A stretch of 64,000 bases of DNA from Flavobacterium ginsenosidimutans (GCF_003254625.1 NZ_QJRJ01000080.1:248001-312000); one strand, 5' to 3'; numbered from the stretch's first letter, positions 33,125-43,110 are shown. The notes: generated by a model from the sequence alone, not told the origin. A program made the numbers and translations.

Positions 33125-33971
33125 ATTCATAAACCTTTCCTCCTATTTTATTTGTTTTTTCGTCGGCGATTAATAGCGTATTGTTGTCTTTAAAAACTAT
33201 GGCTTCTTTTTGAGAAAAGTGATTTAGATTTAATTCTGTTTGTTTTCCTTTATGAAATAAATCTCCTTTAAAATCTTTAAACAACAAAACTTTATCATGA
33301 CTTAATAAGGCAACTTTTTTTCCGTCTGGACTAATTGTCGCGCTTGTCAGCACGCAATGGTTGTAATTGTTACAAGTTTTAAATTCACCAATTCTTACTG
33401 CTTTCTGAGTTCCTGCAGCATTTTTTATTTTATAAATAAAAGCAGTTCCATCAAAACCTTTGCTTCTGTTTTTGGTGAAAAGGTAGAAATAACCATTTTG
33501 CTCAAAGAAACCTTCAACATCATAAAACATTTCTTTTTTCTTTGGAGGAAATTCTGTTTGTTCTGGATATGAAAATGAGATTTTATATTCGGCTTTAGCC
33601 AAATCATTATTGAATTGATTTTTTGTGACTTTATAAATACACAAATCTCTTCTTTCGTTATCATTGTTTCCGAAATCTCCAATGTAGATATTTCCAGATT
33701 TATCTTTTGTAATATCTTCCCAATCGACATTTGCAGCATTTGAAATGGTGATTGTTTTAGCTAATTTTCCTTTAGAATCAATTGCGTAAATAGCATTTTT
33801 ATTTCCGCTATCTTCTAAAGTGTAAAGCAAATTCGTTTCAGGAAAATAGGAAATTCCCGAAACTTCTTTTAATTTTTTTGGAAGCGAATAAAGTTCTTTT
33901 AATTCAGAACCAGATTGTTTCTGGCAAGCTAATAAAACAATTGAACAGATAACTAGGAAAGATTTTTTCAT
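33114..33971 (-). CDS. Lipoprotein, SdiA-regulated/phytase-esterase-like beta-propeller
   Basis: 285 residues from the ATG at 33971 (MKKSFLVICSIVLLACQKQSG, lipobox LLAC, C16); an upstream extension to 34019 would bury the signal peptide. The body has repeated propeller-like words (VSGISYFPETNLLYTLEDSGN, then VDWEDITKDKSGNIYIGDFGNN, VEGFFEQNGYFYLFTKNRSKG and ISPDGKKVALLSHDKV), close to SdiA-regulated or esterase-like phytase proteins. Enzymatic activity is unproven. Its stop codon lies within an octamer array. Confidence 0.75.
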   Translation of the reverse strand: MKKSFLVICSIVLLACQKQSGSELKELYSLPKKLKEVSGISYFPETNLLYTLEDSGNKNAIYAIDSKGKLAKTITISNAANVDWEDITKDKSGNIYIGDFGNNDNERRDLCIYKVTKNQFNNDLAKAEYKISFSYPEQTEFPPKKKEMFYDVEGFFEQNGYFYLFTKNRSKGFDGTAFIYKIKNAAGTQKAVRIGEFKTCNNYNHCVLTSATISPDGKKVALLSHDKVLLFKDFKGDLFHKGKQTELNLNHFSQKEAIVFKDNNTLLIADEKTNKIGGKVYEFRL

Positions 33972-34024
33972 GATACTATTTTTTATTTTTTTTTCATTCT
34001 GAGGAGTGATGAATGACAATAATT

Positions 34025-35077
34025 CTAAACTAAATTAGTGTTTTTAAAATTACGGATAATGAACTCAAATGCCGCGTGCATAACGTGTCCCATCGATTTT
34101 GCGTTTTTGAATTTCATATCGTTGGTATAACGGTACAATTCCATTTTTAATTGCAGTAAATGTTCTGGCGTTGAAATGGTATCGTGGCACATTATATTCA
34201 ATAATTTTTTAATTCTGGTTTCGGCAGAATGGATACGTTTTGCCAAAATTGCTCTTTCTTCATCTTTATATTGAATGATCGAACGTTCTTCCAATTTTTC
34301 TTTAATCAGTTGAATCATTGGAAAATTTTCCTTGAAAAACTGTGGGCGATAGACTTTAAAATTCCCTTCGTAACATTGCTGATCAAAATCGATTGGACGA
34401 ATTTTATAAACTACTTGATCAAAATCGTGAATTGGGACAATTACATAATTATAAGCGCGCATATCTCCTAAAAGACGAATCATACAGCGTTCGTTAAACT
34501 TTACGAACTCTTTTGCAATCTGTGCTTTTTCCATTTCACTGCATTTATCAAGCAGTGTATCCATAAAAACATCACCAGGAATTCCTATAATATGTTCTTC
34601 GATCAAAGTATCTTTATAAACCAAAAAGTTGATTTTATCTGGCGAAAGAATATCTTCCAATTCTAATCCGTAAATACGCGAAGCATCGGCTTTTTTAATG
34701 TAAAAATGAACGTAATTATCGTTGAGAATATTTCTCACTTTCACTCGAAAAGGTTTCGAATTTCCGAAAGTACAATAATCAATTGCATCAACATTCAGAA
34801 ACTGAATAATTTCACTGTTACCATCAGAATGCAGAAGCGAGTATATTTTTTTCAGATTTAAATCAATTTCATTGCGTTCAAATTCACCGTAATATACTCG
34901 AATCCAAAGCGTATCGTTATCATTTTTATCATACACATTGATTGAGCCCGAAAAACGAAGCAAATCATCATAAAACACAGAAACCTTAGAAATACGTTCG
35001 TATCTTTCTAAATAACTTAAAAGTGGCTGTGTTAAAGGATAAGAAGGTTTTTTTAAAACCATTAAAGGCTCGCTCAT
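34025..35077 (-). CDS. Conserved hypothetical protein, possibly kinase-like
   Basis: 350 residues, no signal or membrane segment. I do not recognise a named family. Seen: VHFYIKKADASRIYGLE (about 123-139), a region KINFLVYKDTLIEEHIIGIPGD, then RLLGDMRAYNYVIVP (201-215) and YKIRPIDFDQQ (224-234). An L-G-D...N followed by a D-F-D step resembles the catalytic and metal loops of HipA/CotH-like kinases, and the wording LGD...RPI-x-x-D-x-D-Q is shared with the middle of the phosphoesterase protein at 29230-32961. A kinase or pseudokinase is only an inference. The C-terminal 100 residues are helical and basic. Confidence 0.6.
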   Translation of the reverse strand: MSEPLMVLKKPSYPLTQPLLSYLERYERISKVSVFYDDLLRFSGSINVYDKNDNDTLWIRVYYGEFERNEIDLNLKKIYSLLHSDGNSEIIQFLNVDAIDYCTFGNSKPFRVKVRNILNDNYVHFYIKKADASRIYGLELEDILSPDKINFLVYKDTLIEEHIIGIPGDVFMDTLLDKCSEMEKAQIAKEFVKFNERCMIRLLGDMRAYNYVIVPIHDFDQVVYKIRPIDFDQQCYEGNFKVYRPQFFKENFPMIQLIKEKLEERSIIQYKDEERAILAKRIHSAETRIKKLLNIMCHDTISTPEHLLQLKMELYRYTNDMKFKNAKSMGHVMHAAFEFIIRNFKNTNLV

Positions 35078-35183
35078 TTTGAATATCTTTATTACAAATT
35101 TACATCAATACGATTTAAAGTTAGACTTTAAAGTAACAAAAATCAACTTGCCTCGTCATACTAAAAACTAAAACCAGAAAAAT

Positions 35184-36095
35184 TTGGAAACCATATTAAC
35201 CATCGAGAATTTAAGTAAAAGATACGGCCGAATTCAGGCTTTAAAAAATGTATCTTTTCAAATACAAAAAGGTCGCGTTTATGGCATTCTTGGCCCAAAC
35301 GGCAGCGGAAAATCGACTACTTTAGGAATTGTATTAAACGTTGTCAATAGATCGTCTGGTAATTATCGCTGGTTTGACGGCAATATTGAAACACACGAAG
35401 CCTTAAAAAAAGTTGGCGCTATTATAGAAAGACCAAATTTTTATCCGTACATGACCGCTGAGCAAAACCTTCAATTGGTTTGCAAAATTAAAAACATCAA
35501 CTATTCTAAAGTAAATGAAAAACTAGATTTAGTGGGTTTGAGCGAAAGAAAAGATAGCAAATTCAGTACTTTTTCTCTAGGGATGAAACAGCGTTTGGCA
35601 ATTGCTTCGGCACTTTTAAACGATCCTGAAATTTTAATTTTAGATGAGCCTACAAATGGATTAGATCCGCAGGGAATTCATCAAATTCGAGATATTATTA
35701 AAAAAATCGCTTCTCAAGGAACTACAATTTTATTGGCTTCTCATTTATTAGATGAAGTTGAAAAAGTTTGTTCTCAAGTAATTGTTTTAAGAAAAGGCGA
35801 AGTTTTATATTCTGGTCCTGTTGACGGAATGTCTTCAAACGAAGGTTTCTTCGAATTACAATCCAATGACAATTTAGCTTTGAAAACTATCTTGCAAGAA
35901 CATCCAGCTATTGACAGAGTTTCTGAAGAAGACGAAAAAGTTTTGGTTTATCTAAAATCTGATTTATCAGCTTCAGATTTAAATCAGTTTTTATTTTCTA
36001 AAAACATTGTTTTAAGTCATTTAGTAAAACGTAAAAACAGTTTAGAAGCTCAATTTTTAGAATTAACCAAAAATGCTATCGCCCAAAAAAACTAA
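35184..36095 (+). CDS. ABC transporter ATP-binding protein
   Basis: 303 residues starting at TTG 35184 (METILTIENLSKRYG); no in-frame ATG lies before the conserved strand, so TTG is likely real. Walker A GPNGSGKST (about 39-47), signature FSLGMKQRLA, Walker B ILILDEPTNGLDP and the switch His in LLASHLLDEV are all present. The C-terminal extension of 80 residues is like that of the bacitracin/CcmA-type exporters. It is followed 3 bases later by a matching permease, so the two form an ABC-2-type exporter of unknown substrate. Confidence 0.92.
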   Translation: METILTIENLSKRYGRIQALKNVSFQIQKGRVYGILGPNGSGKSTTLGIVLNVVNRSSGNYRWFDGNIETHEALKKVGAIIERPNFYPYMTAEQNLQLVCKIKNINYSKVNEKLDLVGLSERKDSKFSTFSLGMKQRLAIASALLNDPEILILDEPTNGLDPQGIHQIRDIIKKIASQGTTILLASHLLDEVEKVCSQVIVLRKGEVLYSGPVDGMSSNEGFFELQSNDNLALKTILQEHPAIDRVSEEDEKVLVYLKSDLSASDLNQFLFSKNIVLSHLVKRKNSLEAQFLELTKNAIAQKN

Positions 36096-36098
36096 ACC

Positions 36099-36935
36099 AT
36101 GAAAAGACTTCTTTCTATAGAATTGCAAAAAATCTGGATGAACAAAGCCAGCCGTATTTTAACTTTAACTTATTTCATATTACTTTCTTTTATAGCGCTA
36201 ATCGCTGCTATAAAATTTGATATTGGACCTTTTAAATTTCATTTGGCAGAAATGGGAATCTTTAATTTTCCTTTTATCTGGCATTTTAATACTTATGTTG
36301 CCGCTTGGCTAAAATTCTTTTTAGCAATTGTAATAGTTTCTATGATGGCAAACGAATACAGTTACGGTACTTTAAAACAAAACTTAATTGACGGTTTAAG
36401 CAAGAAAGAATTTATTTTATCCAAATTCTTAACTGTAGTTGTATTTGCCTTTATATCAACGGTTTTTGTTTTTATAATGAGCTTAATTTTGGGTTACTTT
36501 TTTTCTTCTTATACAGAATTGAGTATTGTTTTTAGCGACCTAGATTTTCTTTTAGCCTTCTTTGTAAAACTAACTGGATTTTTCTCTTTCTGTTTGTTCT
36601 TAGGAATCCTTGTAAAACGTTCCGCCTTTGCATTAGGTTTTCTATTGGTTTGGAGTATACTTGAAGGAATTGCTAGAGGTACTTTAGCATTTAAAATTTT
36701 CCCAAACAGCGATACTGATGAAAAAATCACACAGTTTTTTCCTTTAGAATCAATGTCAAATTTAATTGTAAATCCAGGTCCTAGATTATCTGTTGTTAAA
36801 AATATTGGTACGCAAATGGGAATCGAAACAGATAGCAGTTACGCTGTAGATTATTCTGCTATTTTAATCGTTTTAATCTGGACTTTTTTATTCGTTTATT
36901 TTTCTTACAAATTATTGAAAAATCGAGATTTATAG
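36099..36935 (+). CDS. ABC-2-type transporter permease
   Basis: 278 residues, six hydrophobic helices. The N-terminus MKRLLSIELQKIWMNKASRI is the usual amphipathic start of ABC-2 permeases, and MANEYSYGTLKQNLIDGLSKKEFILSK is their conserved coupling segment after helix 2. Partner of the ATPase directly upstream. The promoter of the next gene lies across its stop codon. Confidence 0.9.
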   Translation: MKRLLSIELQKIWMNKASRILTLTYFILLSFIALIAAIKFDIGPFKFHLAEMGIFNFPFIWHFNTYVAAWLKFFLAIVIVSMMANEYSYGTLKQNLIDGLSKKEFILSKFLTVVVFAFISTVFVFIMSLILGYFFSSYTELSIVFSDLDFLLAFFVKLTGFFSFCLFLGILVKRSAFALGFLLVWSILEGIARGTLAFKIFPNSDTDEKITQFFPLESMSNLIVNPGPRLSVVKNIGTQMGIETDSSYAVDYSAILIVLIWTFLFVYFSYKLLKNRDL

Positions 36936-36943
36936 TATATTTG
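36915..36943 (+). promoter_or_regulatory. Promoter for the T9SS adhesin-like gene
   Basis: TTG at 36915-36917, 18 bases, then TATATTTG at 36936-36943: a full match to the Bacteroidota TTG-N17/19-TAnnTTTG pattern. The ATG at 36949 lies where transcription should begin, so the mRNA may be leaderless or nearly so. Confidence 0.7.
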
Positions 36944-36948
36944 TTACT

Positions 36949-39300
36949 ATGAGTCGTATAAGCAGTTTTTTAATTATTCTATTAGTATGTTTTTCATCTT
37001 TAAAGATGAATGCACAAGTTATAACTATAGATGATCAAAGAACTCCACAAGAGCTTATAGAAAATGTTTTAGTAAATAGTTCTTGTGCATCGGCTTCAAA
37101 TTCAACTGGAAAAGGTGATACTTTTAGATCTGGAAAACAAAGCTTCGCTTATTTCAATAGAAACGGAAGCAATTTCCCTTTTGAAGAAGGAATTGTGTTA
37201 GCCACATCGACTGCTGAAACTGCTATTGGTCCTTTCGTTAGTAATCTTACGAGCAATGATAGTGACCAATGGCTTGGCGATAGTGATCTTGATCAGGTTT
37301 TAGGAATTAATTCTATAAACTCAACATTATTAGAATTTGACTTTATTGCTTCTGCAAATTCATTAAGCTTTAATTATATTTTTGCTTCCAATGAATACCA
37401 ATACGATTATCCCTGTCAATATTCAGACGGATTTGCTTTTTTAATAAAAGAAGTTGGATCAACTGGACCGTATAAAAATTTAGCTATTATTCCCAATACA
37501 ACTACACCAGTTTCCTCTGTAGATATTCGCCCAGAAATTAAACCCGGGACAAGGCCTGGCGGAATTTCTTATACAGGTTGTCCAGCTTCAAATGAAAGTT
37601 ATTTTAATGGTTTAAACAATAATACAAGTCCAATAAATTACGCAGGGCAAACCGAAGTAATGACAGCCCAAACTACAGTAGTTGCCGGAAAAAAATATCA
37701 TGTTAAACTAGTAATTGCTGATGATGATTTCAAATATTTAGAATCTGCCATTTTTCTGGAAGCGGGAAGTTTTTTAACGAAAATAAACTTTGGTGAGGAT
37801 AGAACAATCAGCAATAACAATCCTGTTTGTTATGGCGAAAATTTTGTTTTAGACACAAAACTAAGCACTGCTGATTATACTTTTAAATGGTTCATTAAAG
37901 ATGTTCCAACCAATACTTATGTACAATTATCTGGCGCGAGAACTTCTACTTATACCGTAATCACTCCCGGGGCATACAAAGTTGAAGCGACTTTAAATGG
38001 AACAACTTGTGCTTCAATAGGAGATATTAAAGTTGAATTTGCACCAGAAATCATAACAAGAAATACTTCATTATTGCAATGTGATGATGATACTGACGGA
38101 ATTACAATTTTTGATTTGACTAAAGTCGCTAATATTATAAAAAATAATAATTCTGAAATTATTAATCAGGGTTATTATGAGACATTAGCAAATGCGCGAG
38201 CAAAAACAAGCCCTATTTTAAACCCAGAGAGCTACACTAACAGAATTCCTAATCAAACTGTTTTTGCAAGAATTGAAAACATTTATGGCTGTTTCACAAC
38301 GCCCGAAATTGCTTTAAATGTTTCGACTTCTGTTATTCCCGATCAGTCGCCAATTGAAACATGCGATTATGACCAAACGTTGGATGGTTTATATCAATTT
38401 GATTTACAAGCAGAAGTAACTCCTCAAATCATGACAGGTCTTCCTTCTGGATTAGTAATAAATTACTTTTTGACAGCAAATGATGCGTTAAGGGAGACAA
38501 ATCCGTTGCCAAATATATTCAGAAACACGATTCCGAATAGTCAGACTATTTATGCTCGTGCAGTAAATGGATCTGATTGCTATGATATAACACCTGTAGA
38601 ATTGGTGGTTCATACTTTCGATCCTCCAAATTTTGAAGATGAAACACTATATTTATGCAAAGGTGACCAGTTAACATTATCAGTAGCCACTGGTTTTAAA
38701 AGTTACAATTGGTCAAATGGAGCTACGACAAACTCAACATTAATCAATACAGCTGGCGATTATTCTGTTATAGTCACCAATGCTAATGATTGTCAGAAAA
38801 CAAAAAATTTCAAGGTAATTTTATCAGAACCTGCTTTAATTACTGCAGAGGTAAAAGATTTTTCTGGAAATGATAATACTGTGAAAATTCAATATACTGG
38901 TGTCGGAGATTACGAATTTTCTCTTGATGGAACTATTTTTCAAGACGATCCAACTTTTACTCAAGTAACGCCAGGAGCTTACAATGCAATAGCAAGAGAT
39001 AAAAACGGATGTGGTTTATCAAATTCTTTATTAATATATGTTTTAGATTACCCTCGTTTTTTTACTCCTAATGGTGACGGTTACAACGATTTGTGGGCAA
39101 TAAAAAACATTGATCAAATGCCAGATTACACTATTTCAATTTTTGACCGTTATGGAAAACTCTTGAAACAAATGACTCAAAATAGTACTGGCTGGAATGG
39201 AATTTTCAACGGACAGGAAATGCCATCAGACGATTATTGGTTTACTCTTTTATTTGTTAACGGAAAAAATGTAAAAGGTCATTTTAGTTTGAAAAGATAA
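36949..39300 (+). CDS. Choice-of-anchor L domain protein with T9SS type B sorting domain
   Basis: 783 residues. Signal peptide (MSRISSFLIILLVCFSSLKMNAQ). Choice-of-anchor L domain at about 30-270 (VLVNSSCASASNSTGKGD, EEGIVLATS, LEFDFIASANSLSFNYIFAS, EYQYDYPCQYSDGFAFLI). Middle part has Ig-like and SprB-like segments with several Cys. The C-terminal ~85 residues are the gliding/type B sorting domain (FTPNGDGYNDLWAI, then YTISIFDRYGKLLKQM, GWNGIFNGQEMPSDDYWF and KGHFSLKR). It is exported through the type IX secretion system, to the surface or medium; a role in adhesion is inference. Confidence 0.93.
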   Translation: MSRISSFLIILLVCFSSLKMNAQVITIDDQRTPQELIENVLVNSSCASASNSTGKGDTFRSGKQSFAYFNRNGSNFPFEEGIVLATSTAETAIGPFVSNLTSNDSDQWLGDSDLDQVLGINSINSTLLEFDFIASANSLSFNYIFASNEYQYDYPCQYSDGFAFLIKEVGSTGPYKNLAIIPNTTTPVSSVDIRPEIKPGTRPGGISYTGCPASNESYFNGLNNNTSPINYAGQTEVMTAQTTVVAGKKYHVKLVIADDDFKYLESAIFLEAGSFLTKINFGEDRTISNNNPVCYGENFVLDTKLSTADYTFKWFIKDVPTNTYVQLSGARTSTYTVITPGAYKVEATLNGTTCASIGDIKVEFAPEIITRNTSLLQCDDDTDGITIFDLTKVANIIKNNNSEIINQGYYETLANARAKTSPILNPESYTNRIPNQTVFARIENIYGCFTTPEIALNVSTSVIPDQSPIETCDYDQTLDGLYQFDLQAEVTPQIMTGLPSGLVINYFLTANDALRETNPLPNIFRNTIPNSQTIYARAVNGSDCYDITPVELVVHTFDPPNFEDETLYLCKGDQLTLSVATGFKSYNWSNGATTNSTLINTAGDYSVIVTNANDCQKTKNFKVILSEPALITAEVKDFSGNDNTVKIQYTGVGDYEFSLDGTIFQDDPTFTQVTPGAYNAIARDKNGCGLSNSLLIYVLDYPRFFTPNGDGYNDLWAIKNIDQMPDYTISIFDRYGKLLKQMTQNSTGWNGIFNGQEMPSDDYWFTLLFVNGKNVKGHFSLKR

Positions 39301-39379
39301 ACTTCAAAAAAAAACAATTTTCAAATTGCAATCTCTGAAATTCCAATCTCTGAAAATAATTTCATTTTAATAAAAAAAG

Positions 39380-39419
39380 AATCCCAAACTCCTTAACTGG
39401 AATTTGGGATTTTTTTTTA
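39380..39419 (+). terminator. Terminator after the T9SS gene
   Basis: AATCCCAAA (39380-39388) pairs with TTTGGGATT (39403-39411), followed by a T-run to 39418. The A-run on the other side makes it usable for typA on the minus strand as well. Confidence 0.9.
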
Positions 39420-39430
39420 TTAAAATGAAA

Positions 39431-41227
39431 TTAGATTTTATATCTTTTTCTATCTGTTTCGCTTAAGTAAATTTTTCTTAAACGTAAAGATTTTGGAGTA
39501 ACTTCAACATACTCATCTTTTTGGATGTACTCTAAAGCTTCCTCTAATGAGAATTTGATAGCAGGAATAATTCTAGCTTTATCATCAGCTCCAGAAGAAC
39601 GTACGTTAGAAAGTTTTTTCGTTTTAGTAACGTTAACAGTCATATCGTCGCTACGAGTGTTTTCTCCAATAACTTGACCTTCATAGATATCTTCGTTAGG
39701 ATCAACGAAGAATTTACCACGATCTTGTAATTTATCGATAGAGTAAGGAATTGCTTTTCCGTTTTCCATAGAGATTAATGAACCGTTGTTACGTCCAGGA
39801 ATTTCTCCTTTGTATGGCTCATACCCAATGAAACGGTGTGCCATAATAGCCTCACCAGCAGTAGCAGTAAGTAATTGATTTCTTAAACCGATGATTCCAC
39901 GAGATGGAATGTTGAATTTAATGATCATACGCTCTCCTTTACCTTCCATAGAAAGCATTTCTCCTTTACGGATAGTAACGAATTCAACTGCTCTACCTGA
40001 AAGATTTTCTGGTAAATCGATAGTTAATTCCTCAATTGGCTCACATTTCACACCATCAACTTCTTTGATGATAACTTGTGGCTGACCAATTTGAAGCTCA
40101 TACCCTTCTCTTCTCATTGTTTCAATAAGAACTGACAAGTGTAATACACCACGACCAAATACCATGAATTTATCAGCTGAATCAGTTTCTCCAACTTTCA
40201 TCGCTAAGTTTTTCTCTAACTCTTTTGTTAATCTTTCACGAATATGTCTAGAAGTAACAAATTTACCTTCTTTACCAAAGAAAGGAGAATCGTTAATTGT
40301 AAACAACATACTCATTGTTGGCTCATCAATAGCAATAGTTTGTAAAGCTTCTGGATTTTCGAAATCTGCAATAGTATCACCAATTTCAAAACCTTCAATA
40401 CCAACTACAGCACAAATATCACCAGCAACAACTTGCTCAACTTTTCTACGGCCTAAACCTTCGAAAGTGTGTAATTCTTTAATTCTTGATTTGATGATTT
40501 TACCATCTCTTTTTACTAAAGAAATTGGCATACCTTCTTTTAAAACACCTCTTTCAAGACGACCAATAGCGATACGACCTGTGAATGAAGAGAAATCTAA
40601 AGAAGTAATCAACATTTGTGGAGTACCTTCTGAAACTTTCGGAGCTGGAACATTAGCAATAACCATATCTAATAATGGTTCAATGTTTTCTGTTTGGTTT
40701 TTCCAATCATCAGACATCCAGTTGTTTTTAGCAGAACCGTAAACAGCTGGGAAATCTAATTGTTCTTCAGTAGCTCCTAATTCGAACATTAGATCGAAAA
40801 CTTTCTCGTGAACTTCTTCTGGAGTACAGTTTTCTTTATCTACTTTATTGATAACTACGCAAGGTTTCAATCCTAAATCAATCGCTTTTTGCAAAACGAA
40901 ACGAGTTTGAGGCATTGGTCCTTCGAAAGCATCAACTAGCAAACATACACCATCGGCCATGTTCAATACACGTTCTACTTCACCTCCAAAATCGGCGTGA
41001 CCTGGAGTATCGATAATATTGATTTTTGTTCCTTTATATTGAACAGATACGTTTTTAGAAGTAATTGTAATACCTCTCTCACGCTCTAAATCATTATTAT
41101 CTAAGATTAAATCACCTGTGTTTTCGTTTTCACGAAATAACTGACAGTGATACATAATTTTATCAACCAAAGTTGTTTTACCGTGATCGACGTGGGCAAT
41201 AATTGCAATGTTTCTAATAGATTCCAT
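39431..41227 (-). CDS. typA: Ribosome-associated GTPase TypA/BipA
   Basis: 598 residues, full family length. G1 AHVDHGKTT (11-19), G2 with RERGITI, G3 DTPGHADF, G4 NKVDK, then domain II, an EF-G-like domain and the BipA-specific C-terminus (RGIIGLRNQLLTATAGEAIM, RGKFFVDPNEDIYEGQVIGE). TypA binds the ribosome and helps assembly and translation under stress or cold. Single gene, highly conserved in sequence and slightly richer in GC than its neighbours, as expected of a well-expressed gene. Confidence 0.97.
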   Translation of the reverse strand: MESIRNIAIIAHVDHGKTTLVDKIMYHCQLFRENENTGDLILDNNDLERERGITITSKNVSVQYKGTKINIIDTPGHADFGGEVERVLNMADGVCLLVDAFEGPMPQTRFVLQKAIDLGLKPCVVINKVDKENCTPEEVHEKVFDLMFELGATEEQLDFPAVYGSAKNNWMSDDWKNQTENIEPLLDMVIANVPAPKVSEGTPQMLITSLDFSSFTGRIAIGRLERGVLKEGMPISLVKRDGKIIKSRIKELHTFEGLGRRKVEQVVAGDICAVVGIEGFEIGDTIADFENPEALQTIAIDEPTMSMLFTINDSPFFGKEGKFVTSRHIRERLTKELEKNLAMKVGETDSADKFMVFGRGVLHLSVLIETMRREGYELQIGQPQVIIKEVDGVKCEPIEELTIDLPENLSGRAVEFVTIRKGEMLSMEGKGERMIIKFNIPSRGIIGLRNQLLTATAGEAIMAHRFIGYEPYKGEIPGRNNGSLISMENGKAIPYSIDKLQDRGKFFVDPNEDIYEGQVIGENTRSDDMTVNVTKTKKLSNVRSSGADDKARIIPAIKFSLEEALEYIQKDEYVEVTPKSLRLRKIYLSETDRKRYKI

Positions 41228-41382
41228 CTGTGATTTTTAATGGGCGCAAAGGTACACTTTATTTTCTAAAAAAAAACGTTTCTATCATAGTTTGCGTATA
41301 TCCAATCAATTAGTTAATAGAAAACGTTAAAATATAGGCCTCAAAATAATATTAACATACGTTTACTTATTGTTAAATTAAC

Positions 41383-41390
41383 TATATTTG
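41383..41390 (+). promoter_or_regulatory. -7 element in front of the PAS kinase gene
   Basis: TATATTTG fits TAnnTTTG; a TTT (41362-41364) lies 18 bases upstream in the -33 place. It ends only 5 bases before the ATG at 41396, so the message may be leaderless. Confidence 0.5.
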
Positions 41391-41395
41391 AAGTG

Positions 41396-43105
41396 ATGAA
41401 AAGTAAAACTCTCCAAATTACTCTTATTTATACAATCATCTCGATAATTATGGCGGTCATATGTCATAAATTACTCATCGCCTGCTTTTCTTCCTCAGAA
41501 TATCTATATCTCTCTCTTTTAAAAGACATTGTATTCATATTAATTACAGGACTGATCTTCAGATTTATACTTGCAAAAAACGAAAAAAGGAGCATAACAA
41601 TTTTTGAAAAGTTAAACAAAACCAACGAAGAAATAAAAGAATCCAATGAGAAATATGACATTGTAGCGAAAGCGACTAGCGATACTATTTGGGATTGGAA
41701 AATTCAAGAGGATAGTATTAATTGGAATAAAGGAATTGAAGGTGTTTTTGGTTACGATCCTGAAGAAGTGGGTAAAACTTCTAAATGGTGGTTTGACAAA
41801 ATTCACCCGGAAGATAGTATCCGAATGTCAATAAAACTCTACTCTTTCATTGAACAAAAAACTGAAAAGTGGCAAGATCAATACCGTTTTAGATGTGCTG
41901 ACGGAACATATAAATATGTTTTGGACCGAGGATTTCTCTTAAAAGATGAAAATGGAAGAGCCATCAGAATGATTGGTGCCATTCAAGATATTACAAAACA
42001 AAAAGAAGAAGAACAACGATTAAAACTTTTAGAAACTGTAATTACCCAATCTAAAGACTCTATTTTAATCACTGAAGCCAATTCGCCAGAAGGAAAAATT
42101 CCTAAAATAGTTTATGTTAACCCAGCATTTTCTCAGATGTCTGGATATCAGTCAAACGAAATAATCGGAAAATCTGCTAATATTTTTAAAGGCCCAAACT
42201 CCGATTCGGATGAATTAAAAAAATTATTGCGAGCCATAAAAAATGAGGAAGAATGCCTTATTGAAACAATTACTTACACCAAAAGTAAGCAAGAATATTG
42301 GGTACGTTTTTCCATGATTCCTATTTTTAACAACGAAGGAGTAATTTCGCATTGGATTTCAATACAAAGAGACATTACGGACGAGAAAAAACTCGAAACA
42401 GAAAAAGAACATCTAATTCGAGAATTAACTCAAAACAATAAGGATCTAAAACAATTCTCATACATCACTTCACACAATCTTAGAGCACCGCTTTCTAATT
42501 TAATTGGCCTCTTAAATTTAATAGAAGACACTCCAATAGAAAACGAAGAACTTCAAGAGATTTTGGCTGGTTTCACCAAATCAACCCATTTACTAAACGA
42601 AACCATTAATGACTTGGTAAAAGTTATCATCATTAAAGATAATCCTTCAATGCAAAAAGAAGAAGTATCTTTAAAAGAAGTTTTTGAAAATGTATTTAGC
42701 CAGTTATCATTTCAAATAGAACTGCACAAACCTATTATCAAACTTAAATTTGACAAAGTTCCTGAGCTTATCACAAATAAAGCTTACATCGAAAGCATTT
42801 TACTAAATTTGCTCACCAATTCCATAAAATACAAATCTGAGAATAGAAAACTTAAAATATCTATAACTGCAGAACAAATAGAAAACAGAACAATCTTAAC
42901 CTTTAAAGACAACGGAATTGGAATTGATCTTGAAAGAAATCGCGACAAAGTGTTTGGACTTTATCAAAGATTCCACAATTACCCAGACAGTAAAGGATTA
43001 GGCTTGTATCTTGTAAAATCGCAGGTAGAAACAATGGGAGGAACAATTTCTATCGACAGCGAAGTCAACAAAGGAACTACATTTACAATAACATTTAAAA
43101 ATTAA
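41396..43105 (+). CDS. PAS-domain sensor histidine kinase
   Basis: 569 residues from the ATG at 41396 (a GTG directly precedes it). Two membrane helices at about 7-60, PAS domain 1 with PAC (KATSDTIWDWKIQEDSINW, RMIGAIQDITKQ), PAS domain 2 (VYVNPAFSQMSGYQSNEIIG, HWISIQRDITDEK), a phospho-acceptor helix FSYITSHNLRAPLSNLIGLL, then the ATPase domain with NLLTNSIKY, DNGIGID and GLGLYLVKSQVETMGG. The second PAS has the GYQSNEIIGKSANIFKGPNS wording of redox- or light-sensing PAS_9 types, but the conserved Cys of LOV domains is absent. Its likely partner is the receiver gene 5 bases downstream. Confidence 0.93.
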   Translation: MKSKTLQITLIYTIISIIMAVICHKLLIACFSSSEYLYLSLLKDIVFILITGLIFRFILAKNEKRSITIFEKLNKTNEEIKESNEKYDIVAKATSDTIWDWKIQEDSINWNKGIEGVFGYDPEEVGKTSKWWFDKIHPEDSIRMSIKLYSFIEQKTEKWQDQYRFRCADGTYKYVLDRGFLLKDENGRAIRMIGAIQDITKQKEEEQRLKLLETVITQSKDSILITEANSPEGKIPKIVYVNPAFSQMSGYQSNEIIGKSANIFKGPNSDSDELKKLLRAIKNEEECLIETITYTKSKQEYWVRFSMIPIFNNEGVISHWISIQRDITDEKKLETEKEHLIRELTQNNKDLKQFSYITSHNLRAPLSNLIGLLNLIEDTPIENEELQEILAGFTKSTHLLNETINDLVKVIIIKDNPSMQKEEVSLKEVFENVFSQLSFQIELHKPIIKLKFDKVPELITNKAYIESILLNLLTNSIKYKSENRKLKISITAEQIENRTILTFKDNGIGIDLERNRDKVFGLYQRFHNYPDSKGLGLYLVKSQVETMGGTISIDSEVNKGTTFTITFKN

Positions 43106-43110
43106 TTATT

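Noticed and set aside
40164..40742. 192-residue plus-strand ORF opposite typA
   Set aside because: Antisense shadow of a strongly conserved coding region; its residues follow the codon pattern of typA and match no family.
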